Source: UBA10438 sp964432155 (GTDB lineage: Bacteria > Bacteroidota > Ignavibacteria > Kapaibacteriales > Kapaibacteriaceae). From it: 64,000 nt of DNA. Shown piece after piece: positions 43,152 to 51,349 of the stretch (its first letter is position 1; each line of letters opens with the position of its first letter). The stretch spans positions 1 to 64,000 of the forward strand of contig CAYSMF010000006.1 in assembly GCA_964432155.1 (NCBI GenBank). The letters are read 5' to 3'. Under the pieces are notes generated by a model. That model searched no databases. It was not told the origin of the DNA and worked only from the letters and a program-made list of their open reading frames with translations. The translations under genes and the position numbers were made by a program.

Positions 43152-44591
43152 TTACTGAACCTTACAGTCGCGCAAGACAGCGATTTCGATGCGTCGGTTT
43201 TGCCGACGGATCGTTTCAAGCTGGTCCTTTGTCATTGTTTTTGCGACCGCTGGAGATGGCTCGACAACGCGCGGCATTGATGAGCCAAAGCCCATCGCCC
43301 CACGGATCTTTGTTGGCGCAACTCCTTGATCTATAAGCCATTGCTGCACGCGCTGTGCACGGAGCTTGCTCAGTTCGCGGTTACGCTCAGCCGGTCCGTC
43401 GGCACTAGCATGCCCCTCAATCATCACCTGCAGGTCGTCGCACGACTCCTGCATATATGTAAGAAGCTCTTGCAGGTTCTTTTCCGTTTCTGGCTGCGTT
43501 GTGTCGAATTCATCCGTGTTCACAACAAAGCGGATGTCCTTCGAGAATGACTTGCGCTTCTTCGGCGCGGTTGGCTCTGGTTGAGCTGCAGGCTCGGGCG
43601 TCGGTTCAGGTGTGGGTGCTGGACTCGGCACAACGGCAGCCGGTTCCTCCGGGGTCGGTTCAGGCTCGGGAGCAGGGGCTGGAGCAGCTGGCTCAGTGCG
43701 CTCTGGCGTACGCATCGGTGGCTGCTCTCCATTGCCCGATCGATGACAACAGCACCCATGCATTTGCTGCATCATGCATCCGCAGCGGTGGCACGACGAT
43801 GCCGATGGTGGAGGGGGCATGCGAAGCTCTCGCACCACTTCCCGCACCTCGACTGACCGCGGCTCCTGAGTAGATGGCGGTGCTGTGAAATTGTACGATA
43901 AGCCGAGGGAAATGGTCGTGAGGGCATCGTTGCCATGGTCGGCCTTGATATCATCGAGGTAGGGCGAGAACACGAACCGATGTTCGGCACGGAGCATCAA
44001 GCCTACGGCGGAAGAGAGAGGAATTCGTACACCCCCGCCTACCGGAATCGACACCACCGTGCGCGGATAGACACGTGCAAGGTTATTGGGGAGCGCTGAA
44101 TGCTCTTCGGAGTTCGATGGGGCGAAATTGAACAGACCCACACCAACAGAGACGAATGGTGAGGCCGGAATGTCTGGCACAACGATCCATGTAGCCATCA
44201 CATCAGCTGTGGTCACACGGCTTTCATTATCCCCTTCAATAGTGGTCAGCGTTCCTGGATATCGGTCACCGATATCAGCCCCCTGACCAAAGTAACCGGG
44301 AAATCGACGGAGTTTTGCCTCCGTAATCTTCCATCGGTACTCGCCAAGTCCGAAGCGCGCTTCGACAAGGAGGCGATCCATGGCAGCGTACGATACACCG
44401 AACCCTGTCGATACGGCGAACATGTCGTCCGAGAACTCACCGTGGTACTTATTGACACCACCATAGAGCGCTCCGACGACCTCTCCCTGCTTAATCTGAG
44501 CCGACACCGTAGCCAGTGTGCAGATGGCTACTACCATCGCGACCCCGACCGTCTTGGCGATCCGGACTCGACCGAATTGCATGTTCATCAT
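43152..44591 (-). CDS. OmpA-family outer membrane protein with Cys/His/Met cluster
   Basis: A 479-residue protein: signal peptide (ending T-L-A-T-V-S-A-Q), an N-terminal beta-barrel domain of ~230 residues (G-A-L-Y-G-G-V-N-K-Y-H-G-E-F-S-D-D-M-F), a short cluster C-H-R-C-G-C-M-M-Q-Q-M-H-G-C-C-C-H, a Pro/Glu/Ala linker (~60 residues), then an OmpA peptidoglycan-binding domain (F-V-V-N-T-D-E-F-D, G-H-A-S-A-D-G, N-R-E-L-S-K-L-R-A-Q-R-V). It should tie the outer membrane to the wall. The Cys/His/Met cluster could bind copper or zinc. The barrel is paralogous to the gene upstream, and starts overlap (ATGA), so the pair is translated together. Confidence 0.85.
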   Translation of the reverse strand: MMNMQFGRVRIAKTVGVAMVVAICTLATVSAQIKQGEVVGALYGGVNKYHGEFSDDMFAVSTGFGVSYAAMDRLLVEARFGLGEYRWKITEAKLRRFPGYFGQGADIGDRYPGTLTTIEGDNESRVTTADVMATWIVVPDIPASPFVSVGVGLFNFAPSNSEEHSALPNNLARVYPRTVVSIPVGGGVRIPLSSAVGLMLRAEHRFVFSPYLDDIKADHGNDALTTISLGLSYNFTAPPSTQEPRSVEVREVVRELRMPPPPSASSCHRCGCMMQQMHGCCCHRSGNGEQPPMRTPERTEPAAPAPAPEPEPTPEEPAAVVPSPAPTPEPTPEPAAQPEPTAPKKRKSFSKDIRFVVNTDEFDTTQPETEKNLQELLTYMQESCDDLQVMIEGHASADGPAERNRELSKLRAQRVQQWLIDQGVAPTKIRGAMGFGSSMPRVVEPSPAVAKTMTKDQLETIRRQNRRIEIAVLRDCKVQ

Positions 44592-45835
44592 TGTGTTGTT
44601 CCCCGTTTCTTCGTCGATTCTCGTGCTTCGCGTTCGGCCTTTTCCTTGCACTCCTTACACTCCTCCGCTTTGAACGGCAGAGCCCCCTTCGTGACCCGCG
44701 TCTTGCCATCCGGCATTACCTGCTTGCGATACCACTTCCCGTCCACCTCGCGCAACAGGCTTCCATCGTCGAGCTTCCGCGCCAGATCCCAACGAATGCG
44801 CTGGGGTCCAGTCGGTGGGAGATTATCAACACAGATGCCAAATCCTGGCGGACCATAACATTCGCGATGCTGGCCAGGCGGACACGGTACATTCATCGGC
44901 GCAAGTCCTGCTCCCCCGGACGGAGCGGAAGGTGCAGGAGGCGCCGTGGTATCCGGTGATGGGGCAGCTGCTCCGCCCCCTCCCGACCCCTTGCAGCAGC
45001 AACAACAGCAACAGCAGCACTGTGGATATGTAGGTGCACAACAGCACGAACATTCGCTCTGGAAACAGTAATCTATATTGCAATAAATACAACTTGTTAG
45101 ATTGTTTTGCCTAATGTCGTTTCTTATGTGGAAATCATCAGGATTTGTAGACGATCCTGTGGAAAACGCATAGGAGATTCCGATGCGAATACTGGTGAGC
45201 GCATCATTGCCCAAAGGCGTTGCGATGTCGTCCAAGTATCGTGAAAAGGCGAATCGGTGCTCGGCTGCGAGCTCTAACCCGACACGTTCCGAAAGAGGAA
45301 TGGACACACCCCCACCAACGATGACACTGGAAATCGTCTTGGGATATCTACCCCGCTGGGCATTAGGGAGTGCTGTGTGATCGGAGGCCGTCGACGGTTC
45401 GATATTGATGCCGCCAATGCCTGCAACAACGTAGGGCCGAGCTTCAATTGCGGTCGTAAGTACATAGTATACAAGCACATCAGCCGACGTAACACGACTT
45501 TCATTGCGTGGCTCGATCGTGGCTAGGCCATTAGGATAGCGATCCCCGAGGCCAGCCCCCTGTCCGAAATAGTCGGGATAGGCGGCAACCTTCGAAGGTG
45601 TAATCTTCCATTGGTACTCGCCGAGTCCGATTCGGGCGCCTATCCAGAGGTTATCGAGCGCGGCATAGCGCAGGCTCATCATTCCTTGCGGACCGAACAT
45701 ATCGTCGCTGAACTCGCCGTGGTACTTCACCACGCCGCCTTCAAGGGTACCTACAATGGCTCCCTGCTGCGAAAATGCATGTGATGCAATCCCGGCTAGC
45801 AAGACGAATGTGTATAACAGTCGACGTCCGACCAC
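44588..45835 (-). CDS. Outer membrane barrel protein with poly-cysteine tract
   Basis: A 415-residue protein. The GTG at 45835 gives a good signal peptide (L-L-Y-T-F-V-L-L-A-G-I-A, ending H-A-F-S-Q); the TTG at 45892 would precede the promoter. The N-terminal ~230 residues match the barrel of the downstream paralog (G-E-F-S-D-D-M-F-G, G-E-Y-Q-W-K-I-T). Then come 16 cysteines in 34 residues, including nine in a row at residues 273-281 (codons 44993-45019), a Gly/Pro/Ala linker, and a charged C-terminal part with C-P-P-G-Q-H-R-E-C and C-K-E-C. There is no OmpA domain. The tract could bind metals, carry disulfides or anchor lipid. The DNA at 45060-45180 is more AT-rich than its surroundings. Confidence 0.78.
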   Translation of the reverse strand: MVGRRLLYTFVLLAGIASHAFSQQGAIVGTLEGGVVKYHGEFSDDMFGPQGMMSLRYAALDNLWIGARIGLGEYQWKITPSKVAAYPDYFGQGAGLGDRYPNGLATIEPRNESRVTSADVLVYYVLTTAIEARPYVVAGIGGINIEPSTASDHTALPNAQRGRYPKTISSVIVGGGVSIPLSERVGLELAAEHRFAFSRYLDDIATPLGNDALTSIRIGISYAFSTGSSTNPDDFHIRNDIRQNNLTSCIYCNIDYCFQSECSCCCAPTYPQCCCCCCCCCKGSGGGGAAAPSPDTTAPPAPSAPSGGAGLAPMNVPCPPGQHRECYGPPGFGICVDNLPPTGPQRIRWDLARKLDDGSLLREVDGKWYRKQVMPDGKTRVTKGALPFKAEECKECKEKAEREARESTKKRGTTQ

Positions 45836-45879
45836 AGAAAACCCAGGGTAGTTCGAAGGCCTTCTCGAAGTGAGAGCAG

Positions 45880-45887
45880 CGAATCTA
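45880..45887 (-). promoter_or_regulatory. -7 element TAGATTCG for outer membrane gene pair
   Basis: Minus-strand TAnnTTCG match about 45 bases before the GTG start at 45835. The same octamer serves the metalloprotease gene at 53282. DnaA-box-like sites begin about 30 bases upstream. Confidence 0.5.
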
Positions 45888-45917
45888 CACAATTATGTTT
45901 TCAAGGCCTTACAGATG

Positions 45918-45992
45918 GAATCCACACTGTGGGTAACTCGCACGGACGACAACGTGGCGCATGTTTATCCACACAATGCGGGGTTATCCACA
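45918..45992. other. DnaA-box cluster (candidate origin or DnaA-controlled promoter)
   Basis: Two perfect DnaA boxes TTATCCACA (45965-45973 and 45984-45992) share one orientation, 19 bases apart. An inverted degenerate pair, GAATCCACA (45918-45926) and TGTGGGTAA (45928-45936), lies next to them around CCACACTGTGG. The cluster lies between adk and the poly-Cys gene promoter; the rest of the 181-base gap is AT-leaning and holds no gene. Confidence 0.6.
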
Positions 45993-46016
45993 TTGCGAGA
46001 ATGCGTACTTAGCGCG

Positions 46017-46562
46017 TTAAATGGCGGCGAGAATGCGTGCGTTGACCTCGTCCACTTCACCGATGCCATCGATGGTGGTCAAGAGATCCTTCGCTCCGTA
46101 GAAGTCGAGGAGCGGCGCTGTTTCGTCGTTGTAGACGTTCAGGCGGTGACGGATGATGTCTTCTTGGTCATCCGCGCGACCGCGCTGCAGGAGTCGTGCG
46201 ATAATGGTCTCGTCATCTACCGCGATGTTCACCACCTTGGAGATCTCTGCACCCTTGCCCTTGAGCATACCTTCGAGGGCCTCTGCTTGCGCACGAGTAC
46301 GGGGGAAACCGTCGAGGATGCATCCATGAGCGAACGTCGGGTTCGCCATCGCCTCTTCGACGATCTTGGCAACGATGTCATCTGGCACGAGCTTACCGGC
46401 CGAAACGTACTCCTGTGCCAGCTGACCGACCGGAGTCTGGTTCTTGATGGCTGCGCGAAACGCGTCGCCAGTGCTCAGGTGAGCAACGCCAAGCTTTTCG
46501 GCCAAAATCACGGCCTGTGTGCCTTTGCCCACACCAGGGGCACCAAAGAGAATGATGATCAT
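46017..46562 (-). CDS. adk: Adenylate kinase, short-LID form
   Basis: A 181-residue enzyme that interconverts ATP, ADP and AMP. The P-loop G-A-P-G-V-G-K-G-T, AMP site (L-S-T-G-D-A-F-R), D-G-F-P-R-T and R-G-R-A-D-D with R-H-R-L-N-V-Y are all present. The LID is short and lacks the zinc cysteines of long adenylate kinases. A -7 element (TATCTTCG, 46587-46594) lies 25 bases upstream, next to the end of the pseudouridine synthase gene. Confidence 0.96.
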   Translation of the reverse strand: MIIILFGAPGVGKGTQAVILAEKLGVAHLSTGDAFRAAIKNQTPVGQLAQEYVSAGKLVPDDIVAKIVEEAMANPTFAHGCILDGFPRTRAQAEALEGMLKGKGAEISKVVNIAVDDETIIARLLQRGRADDQEDIIRHRLNVYNDETAPLLDFYGAKDLLTTIDGIGEVDEVNARILAAI

Positions 46563-46586
46563 CGGGAATTCCGTGCGAGAGATGCG

Positions 46587-46594
46587 CGAAGATA
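46587..46594 (-). promoter_or_regulatory. -7 element TATCTTCG for adk
   Basis: Minus-strand TAnnTTCG match, 24 bases before the adk ATG, touching the 3' end of the upstream pseudouridine synthase gene. Confidence 0.5.
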
Positions 46595-46595
46595 C

Positions 46596-47354
46596 TCAGA
46601 AGAACTCAGCATCAAATGCTGAGGCATATGGTGCCGCGTACTTTCGGAGCACCTGCAAGATGGCTGCGAAGTCACGTGGTGGCTCGGCTTCGATGGTCAT
46701 GCGCTCCCCCGTCGATGGGTGATCAAAGCTGATCCGTGCCGCATGAAGCGTCTGCCGATCAATGATCGGACGTTCATCGTGCCCCTTGCGGATGTTGTAT
46801 CGACGCTTGATGGACGAGAGCATGAACTTCGATGTTGTGCCGTAATCGGCATCAACCAGCAGCGGATGTCCGATCGCTGCGCAGTGCACACGAATCTGAT
46901 GCTGACGTCCGGTAATGAGATCACATTCAACCAGCGTTGCAATGCGGAATCGCTCGATCACACGGAGTCCGGTGCGCGCTTCCTTCCCCTTCGCCGAGGG
47001 CTTCATCAGCCCCTTGCGTTTGGTATCCGAGGCCAGAGGAATGTTGATCATCAGCTCGTCTTTATCGACGATACCAGCAACGATGGCGTGGTAGGTTTTC
47101 TTAACTGTGTGATGCTCGAACTGCTCGTTAAGTGCCTTGTGGGCCTCGGGTGTAAGCGCAACGATCATCACGCCCGACGTCTCGCGGTCCAGGCGGTGCA
47201 CGGTATAGGCAGAGCCATACTTCTCACGCACAAGAACTTTGACGTTCGGGAGGGTTTCGTCGTAGCGATCAGGGATAGCCAGAAGGCCTGCCTGCTTGTT
47301 GACAACAACAATGTCGAGATCGGCGTAGAGCACGTCGAGCGGTATACGCTTCAT
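46596..47354 (-). CDS. RluA family pseudouridine synthase
   Basis: A 252-residue RNA-modifying enzyme of the RluA family. The catalytic motif is H-R-L-D-R-E-T-S-G near residue 53, with the Asp as catalytic residue; L-I-T-G-R-Q-H-Q-I-R-V-H and G-H-P-L-L-V-D-A-D-Y are also typical. There is no S4 domain, so it is closer in layout to RluA/RluC-short forms than to RluD. The exact target uridines are unknown. Its ATG overlaps the folD stop (ATGA), so both come from one mRNA. Confidence 0.9.
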   Translation of the reverse strand: MKRIPLDVLYADLDIVVVNKQAGLLAIPDRYDETLPNVKVLVREKYGSAYTVHRLDRETSGVMIVALTPEAHKALNEQFEHHTVKKTYHAIVAGIVDKDELMINIPLASDTKRKGLMKPSAKGKEARTGLRVIERFRIATLVECDLITGRQHQIRVHCAAIGHPLLVDADYGTTSKFMLSSIKRRYNIRKGHDERPIIDRQTLHAARISFDHPSTGERMTIEAEPPRDFAAILQVLRKYAAPYASAFDAEFF

Positions 47355-48229
47355 CGGGCCACCTTGCGTTCTGCGGCCGTGAGCGTGTTCTGCAGCAACA
47401 TTGCTCGCGTCATTGGTCCAACACCACCCGGTACTGGCGTAATGGCTGATGCCTTTGGTGCAACGTTTGCGTAGTCAACATCACCAACGAGCTTCGTGGT
47501 GCCATCGGCAAGCGTAATGCGGTTGATACCGACGTCGATAACCACAGCACCTTCACGAATGTGATCTGCCGTGATAAGTCCGTGCATACCTACAGCCGAC
47601 ACAACAATGTCGGCCCGACGTGTGTGTTCGGCGATGTCGGGGGTACCGGTATGACAAATCGTGACAGTAGCGTTGCCTGGCGAGCGCTTCTGCGCAAGCA
47701 GCATGGCAAGGGGCTTGCCAACGATGTTACTACGTCCAACCACAACCACATGCTTGCCCGAAGTTTCGATCCCGTAGCGCTTGAGCATCTCGAGCACGCC
47801 ATACGGTGTGCACGGAATAAAACCATCAAGACCAATCATCAGCTTCCCAGCATTCACCGGGTGGAAGCCGTCGACGTCCTTGTCGGGATCGATCGTACGG
47901 AGCACGCGATGTTCGTCGATATGCTTTGGAAGGGGCAACTGCACAAGGATTCCGTGAACAGCTTCATCCGCGTTCCATGCATGAACGCATGCAATCACTT
48001 CGTCTTCGGTTGCCGTGGCAGGCAGACGTACAATCGTTGAACGAATGCCGACGTTTTCACAATCCTTGCCTTTGTTTCGCACGTAGACGGTGCTGGCTGG
48101 ATCCTCCCCTACGAGCAGGAGGTTAAGACCGGGCGTGATTCCATGTGTTGCAGCGAGTTGCGTAACTCGCTCAGCTACCTCGCCACGAATCGTTGCGGCC
48201 AGGGCATTCCCATCGATGATTGTCGGCAT
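47351..48229 (-). CDS. folD: Methylenetetrahydrofolate dehydrogenase/cyclohydrolase
   Basis: A 292-residue bifunctional folate enzyme that turns 5,10-methylene-THF to 10-formyl-THF with NADP. Catalytic Tyr and Lys are in T-V-Y-V-R-N-K-G-K; V-Q-L-P-L-P-K-H, D-V-D-G-F-H-P-V-N and G-R-S-N-I-V-G-K-P complete the signature. The ATG at 48229 is fixed by homology (P-T-I-I-D-G-N-A-L-A) and by a -7 box ending three bases before it. Together with the MTHFR fusion at 56.5 kb it is part of one-carbon metabolism. Confidence 0.96.
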   Translation of the reverse strand: MPTIIDGNALAATIRGEVAERVTQLAATHGITPGLNLLLVGEDPASTVYVRNKGKDCENVGIRSTIVRLPATATEDEVIACVHAWNADEAVHGILVQLPLPKHIDEHRVLRTIDPDKDVDGFHPVNAGKLMIGLDGFIPCTPYGVLEMLKRYGIETSGKHVVVVGRSNIVGKPLAMLLAQKRSPGNATVTICHTGTPDIAEHTRRADIVVSAVGMHGLITADHIREGAVVIDVGINRITLADGTTKLVGDVDYANVAPKASAITPVPGGVGPMTRAMLLQNTLTAAERKVAR

Positions 48230-48232
48230 GCG

Positions 48233-48240
48233 CAAAGTTA
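48233..48240 (-). promoter_or_regulatory. -7 element TAACTTTG, leaderless folD
   Basis: Minus-strand perfect TAnnTTTG followed by CGC and the folD ATG. It also contains the TAA stop of the upstream DUF255 gene, so promoter and stop codon share bases. Confidence 0.65.
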
Positions 48241-50271
48241 CGCGATTCTTGGAAAGGCGGCCGTGAGTTCGTCGATCGTGGTGATCGGCATCGAGCACGT
48301 TGCGTTCGTACAGACGAGGATACTTGGTTCCGAGGCCGTGTCAAACGGGTACGCGGCATCGGCCAGTCGTGCCCTTGCCACCGCATCGGTGGGACGGAAC
48401 ACGATGACTGCACGGGGCTTGTAGGATGCACCGATCTGCTGCAATGCCTGCTGAATAAATGGATCGGTGTCGGGCGATCCTGCAATGGCGATCTCGGTCG
48501 ATCCTGACTCCAACATATCCCACACACAGAGGAGCATGCAGAACCCCGGTGCGAACTTCTCGAGCTGCGTGCCATACGTCCGCACACAATCGGCCGCAGC
48601 GGTGCGGTATGTACGATTGTTGGTGATGGCTCCAAGGTGTGCGAAGAGCATCGCCGCGACGCTGTTCCCGCACGGGTATGCACTATCGTAGCCGGATTTC
48701 TGGCGCACAGGAATATCAACCACGTCTGTGGCTACCGAATAGAGCGCCCCATCATCCCCACGGAAGCGTGCGAGAATCCTATCAGCATACTCACACGCAA
48801 GATCGAGATAGCTACTTGACGACGTTGTCTGATACAACTCACACGCTGCCCATCCCATCGCTGCGAGATCATCCAACATCGGTGCAATCGCAGCATGACC
48901 GTTGCGGTAACGGTGGTGCGCCACAGGATGCTCGAATGCTGCGAAGGCGCGCTCGGCCATGCGTGTGTAGCGTGGGTTGGCAAACACACGACCTGCGCGT
49001 GCGAGCGCTGCGATCATCAACCCGTTCCAATCACTCAACACTTTGTCATCGGTGAGCGGACGAATCCGTGTTGATCGGCGCTGCAGAAGCATCTCGCGGT
49101 AGGGTTCCCATTCGGGTGTTCGCAGCACATCACGGAGATCTCCACGAAGTGCATACAGAATGTTTGCCGGCACAGGATTACCCGATGCTTCATCATGGAA
49201 GTTGCCTTCATGCGACGCGTTGAGCAGGTGCCAGAGATGCACTGGCATATCCTGCAGTTCATCGCCGCGCCAGATGTAGAACTTGCCTTCCTCGCCTTCG
49301 CTGTCGGCATCTTGCGCGGAGTAGAATGCACCCTGTTGGGACGTCATTTCACGCTCGAGGTAGGTGGCAATCTCATCAACAACACGCGCATAGAGCTCGT
49401 CGGATGTGCACTGCCAACCCTCGGTATAGGCCATCATCAGCATGGCCTGATCGTAGAGCATTTTCTCAAAGTGTGGCACGCGCCACTCACGGTCGGTACT
49501 GTAGCGATGGAAGCCAAATCCGACGTGGTCGTACATGCCCCCTGCCCGCATGGCATCCAATGTTGTGCAGACCATGCTGAGCAACCCGTTGTCGTTCTCG
49601 GCGTGCGCGCGACGAAGAAGCAGCAGCAGATGATGAGGCGATGGAAACTTCGGACGTGCAGAGAATCCACCATAGACGTCGTCAAACATGCGACGATGGT
49701 GATCGACAACTACCGACATCACGGATGATGGAACATCACCGCGGAAGTCGGCTGCCGCCTGCTGCGTAAGTGCCGATGTGATCTCGCGCGCAGTTTCTTG
49801 CACGCGTGCCTGATCGAGCACCCAGACTTCCTTCAACCTGGCAAGGAGGTCGAGAAAGCCCAGTCGATTACCAAAGGAATGTCGTGGGAAGTATGTGCCG
49901 GCAAAGAACGGACGTCGCTCACCGTCCATCACGATTGTAAGTGGCCAGCCGCCATGTCCGGTTAGTGTCTGGCAGACGTCCATGCACATTGCATCAACAT
50001 CAGGACGTTCTTCGCGATCGACCTTGATGCTGATGAAGTGTTCGTTGAGGTACGCAGCAACCGTCTCGTCCTCGAAGGACTCGCGCTCCATGACATGACA
50101 CCAGTGGCATGTCGCATAGCCGATACTCACGAACACTGGCTTGTTCTCGGAGCGCGCTCGAGCAAATGCTTCGTCGCACCACGGGTACCAATCCACGGGG
50201 TTGTGTGCGTGCTGGAGGAGATATGGCGACTGTTCGAGGGCCAGACGGTTGGTATGAGCGTTATCCGCCAT
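48238..50271 (-). CDS. DUF255 thioredoxin-domain protein (YyaL/SSP411 family)
   Basis: A 677-residue protein. An N-terminal thioredoxin-like domain carries the family hallmark S-I-G-Y-A-T-C-H-W-C-H-V-M-E-R-E-S-F near residue 60 (C-H-W-C in place of C-G-P-C), after Q-H-A-H-N-P-V-D-W-Y-P-W. The remaining ~500 residues form an (alpha/alpha)6 barrel like N-acylglucosamine epimerases. The family is widespread, from bacteria to human SPATA20, and its reaction is unsettled. ATG 50271 is preferred over the TTG at 50283. It overlaps the end of the dehydrogenase gene upstream by 11 bases. Confidence 0.92.
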   Translation of the reverse strand: MADNAHTNRLALEQSPYLLQHAHNPVDWYPWCDEAFARARSENKPVFVSIGYATCHWCHVMERESFEDETVAAYLNEHFISIKVDREERPDVDAMCMDVCQTLTGHGGWPLTIVMDGERRPFFAGTYFPRHSFGNRLGFLDLLARLKEVWVLDQARVQETAREITSALTQQAAADFRGDVPSSVMSVVVDHHRRMFDDVYGGFSARPKFPSPHHLLLLLRRAHAENDNGLLSMVCTTLDAMRAGGMYDHVGFGFHRYSTDREWRVPHFEKMLYDQAMLMMAYTEGWQCTSDELYARVVDEIATYLEREMTSQQGAFYSAQDADSEGEEGKFYIWRGDELQDMPVHLWHLLNASHEGNFHDEASGNPVPANILYALRGDLRDVLRTPEWEPYREMLLQRRSTRIRPLTDDKVLSDWNGLMIAALARAGRVFANPRYTRMAERAFAAFEHPVAHHRYRNGHAAIAPMLDDLAAMGWAACELYQTTSSSSYLDLACEYADRILARFRGDDGALYSVATDVVDIPVRQKSGYDSAYPCGNSVAAMLFAHLGAITNNRTYRTAAADCVRTYGTQLEKFAPGFCMLLCVWDMLESGSTEIAIAGSPDTDPFIQQALQQIGASYKPRAVIVFRPTDAVARARLADAAYPFDTASEPSILVCTNATCSMPITTIDELTAAFPRIA

Positions 50272-51271
50272 ACACACGCGCAATCGTCGGAATTAGATAC
50301 TCATCGAATGCACGCTGCATGTCGTAGTCAGGCGTCCATCCCCAATCACGACGTGCTGCTGAATCGTCAACATCGGCACACCATGAGTCGATGATCGCTT
50401 GGCGAACAGGATGCGGCACGTAGCTAATCGACACACCCGGGAACGCCTTCGCCACAACCGTTGCGATCTCTTCCGCTGAAGGTGAGAAGGCACGGATGTT
50501 ATAGACGCGTTGTGTAAGCTTCTCCGCCGGAGCTGCGGCCAAATCGAGAAGAGCCTTCACGCCGTCTGGCATTGCCATAAACGGAATGCGCGCGTCCGGA
50601 CGCACAAAGCATGCATAGTCCTTACCCTGCGCAGCTGCATGAATCATCTCTGGAGCGTAATCGCTTGTGCCGCCAGTAGGAACTGTTGTTGCCGAGATCA
50701 GACCAGGGAAACGCAACGCGCGGAAGTCGAGGGCTTTCACCCCTGCTTCGTTGGTGAGCTGACCGAACCGGTCGCTCATGTAGGAGCCAAGCTGCTCGCA
50801 ATAAACCTTGTTGATGCCGTACATCGTTGTCGGCTGCAAGTGCGAGAATTCCGTGACAGCACCTGCGCGATTCTTTTCTTCGAGCGAACCCATGCCGAAG
50901 ACGGCGATCGTGCTCGGGAACAGGAACTTTACTGCTGTTCCTGTACGCACACCAATGCGGCGCGCCATCAGGAGCAGACCCATCGTACCGTTCACGTTGA
51001 CGTGGTGCGCGCGCTCAGGGTTCTTCTCCGAGCTCGTCGACAGGAGTGCTGCAAGGTGGTAGATCTCGGTGAAATCAATCTTCTCGAGTTCAGCCACCAC
51101 TGCTGGGTCTGATACATCGCCGACGCGTGCATCATGCACGAGCGACCGCAAGTCGTCGCCAAGTGGTGCAAGATCGAGCGTGATAACACGACACCCCTCG
51201 CGAGCTGCGAGAGCGTGGAGAAGGCTGTGGCCAATTTCACCATTGGCACCAGTGACGAGGACTGTCTGCAT
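50261..51271 (-). CDS. NAD-dependent epimerase-like L-threonine 3-dehydrogenase
   Basis: A 336-residue short-chain dehydrogenase/epimerase. The NAD-binding G-A-N-G-E-I-G is at the N-terminus and the catalytic Tyr-Lys pair is in T-M-Y-G-I-N-K. The C-terminal half resembles the epimerase-type L-threonine 3-dehydrogenases: R-F-P-G-L-I-S, P-T-G-G-T-S-D-Y-A-P-E-M, P-F-M-A-M-P-D-G-V-K and D-D-S-A-A-R-R-D-W-G-W. These oxidise threonine to 2-amino-3-ketobutyrate. The 2-amino-3-ketobutyrate CoA ligase gene is not adjacent. A -7 element (51312-51319) lies 40 bases upstream. Confidence 0.82.
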   Translation of the reverse strand: MQTVLVTGANGEIGHSLLHALAAREGCRVITLDLAPLGDDLRSLVHDARVGDVSDPAVVAELEKIDFTEIYHLAALLSTSSEKNPERAHHVNVNGTMGLLLMARRIGVRTGTAVKFLFPSTIAVFGMGSLEEKNRAGAVTEFSHLQPTTMYGINKVYCEQLGSYMSDRFGQLTNEAGVKALDFRALRFPGLISATTVPTGGTSDYAPEMIHAAAQGKDYACFVRPDARIPFMAMPDGVKALLDLAAAPAEKLTQRVYNIRAFSPSAEEIATVVAKAFPGVSISYVPHPVRQAIIDSWCADVDDSAARRDWGWTPDYDMQRAFDEYLIPTIARVYGG

Positions 51272-51311
51272 GCAACGAGTTGGGAGAGTGTGAGCGAAGT
51301 ATTCGAGCGCG

Positions 51312-51319
51312 CAAAGTTA
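51312..51319 (-). promoter_or_regulatory. -7 element TAACTTTG
   Basis: Minus-strand perfect TAnnTTTG, 40 bases before the ATG of the threonine dehydrogenase-like gene, in the gap after the DUF2851 gene. Confidence 0.6.
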
Positions 51320-51349
51320 GGACGTGGAGCGCACTCCCCCACGCATGGA

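Noticed and set aside
44991..45020. CAG/CAA repeat that would read as poly-glutamine on the plus strand
   Set aside because: The plus frame is not a gene; the same bases encode the poly-Cys tract of a clear minus-strand gene.
45870..46622. 250-codon plus-strand frame over adk and the DnaA-box cluster
   Set aside because: Antisense to adk, which is certain; the part over the gap has no coding character.
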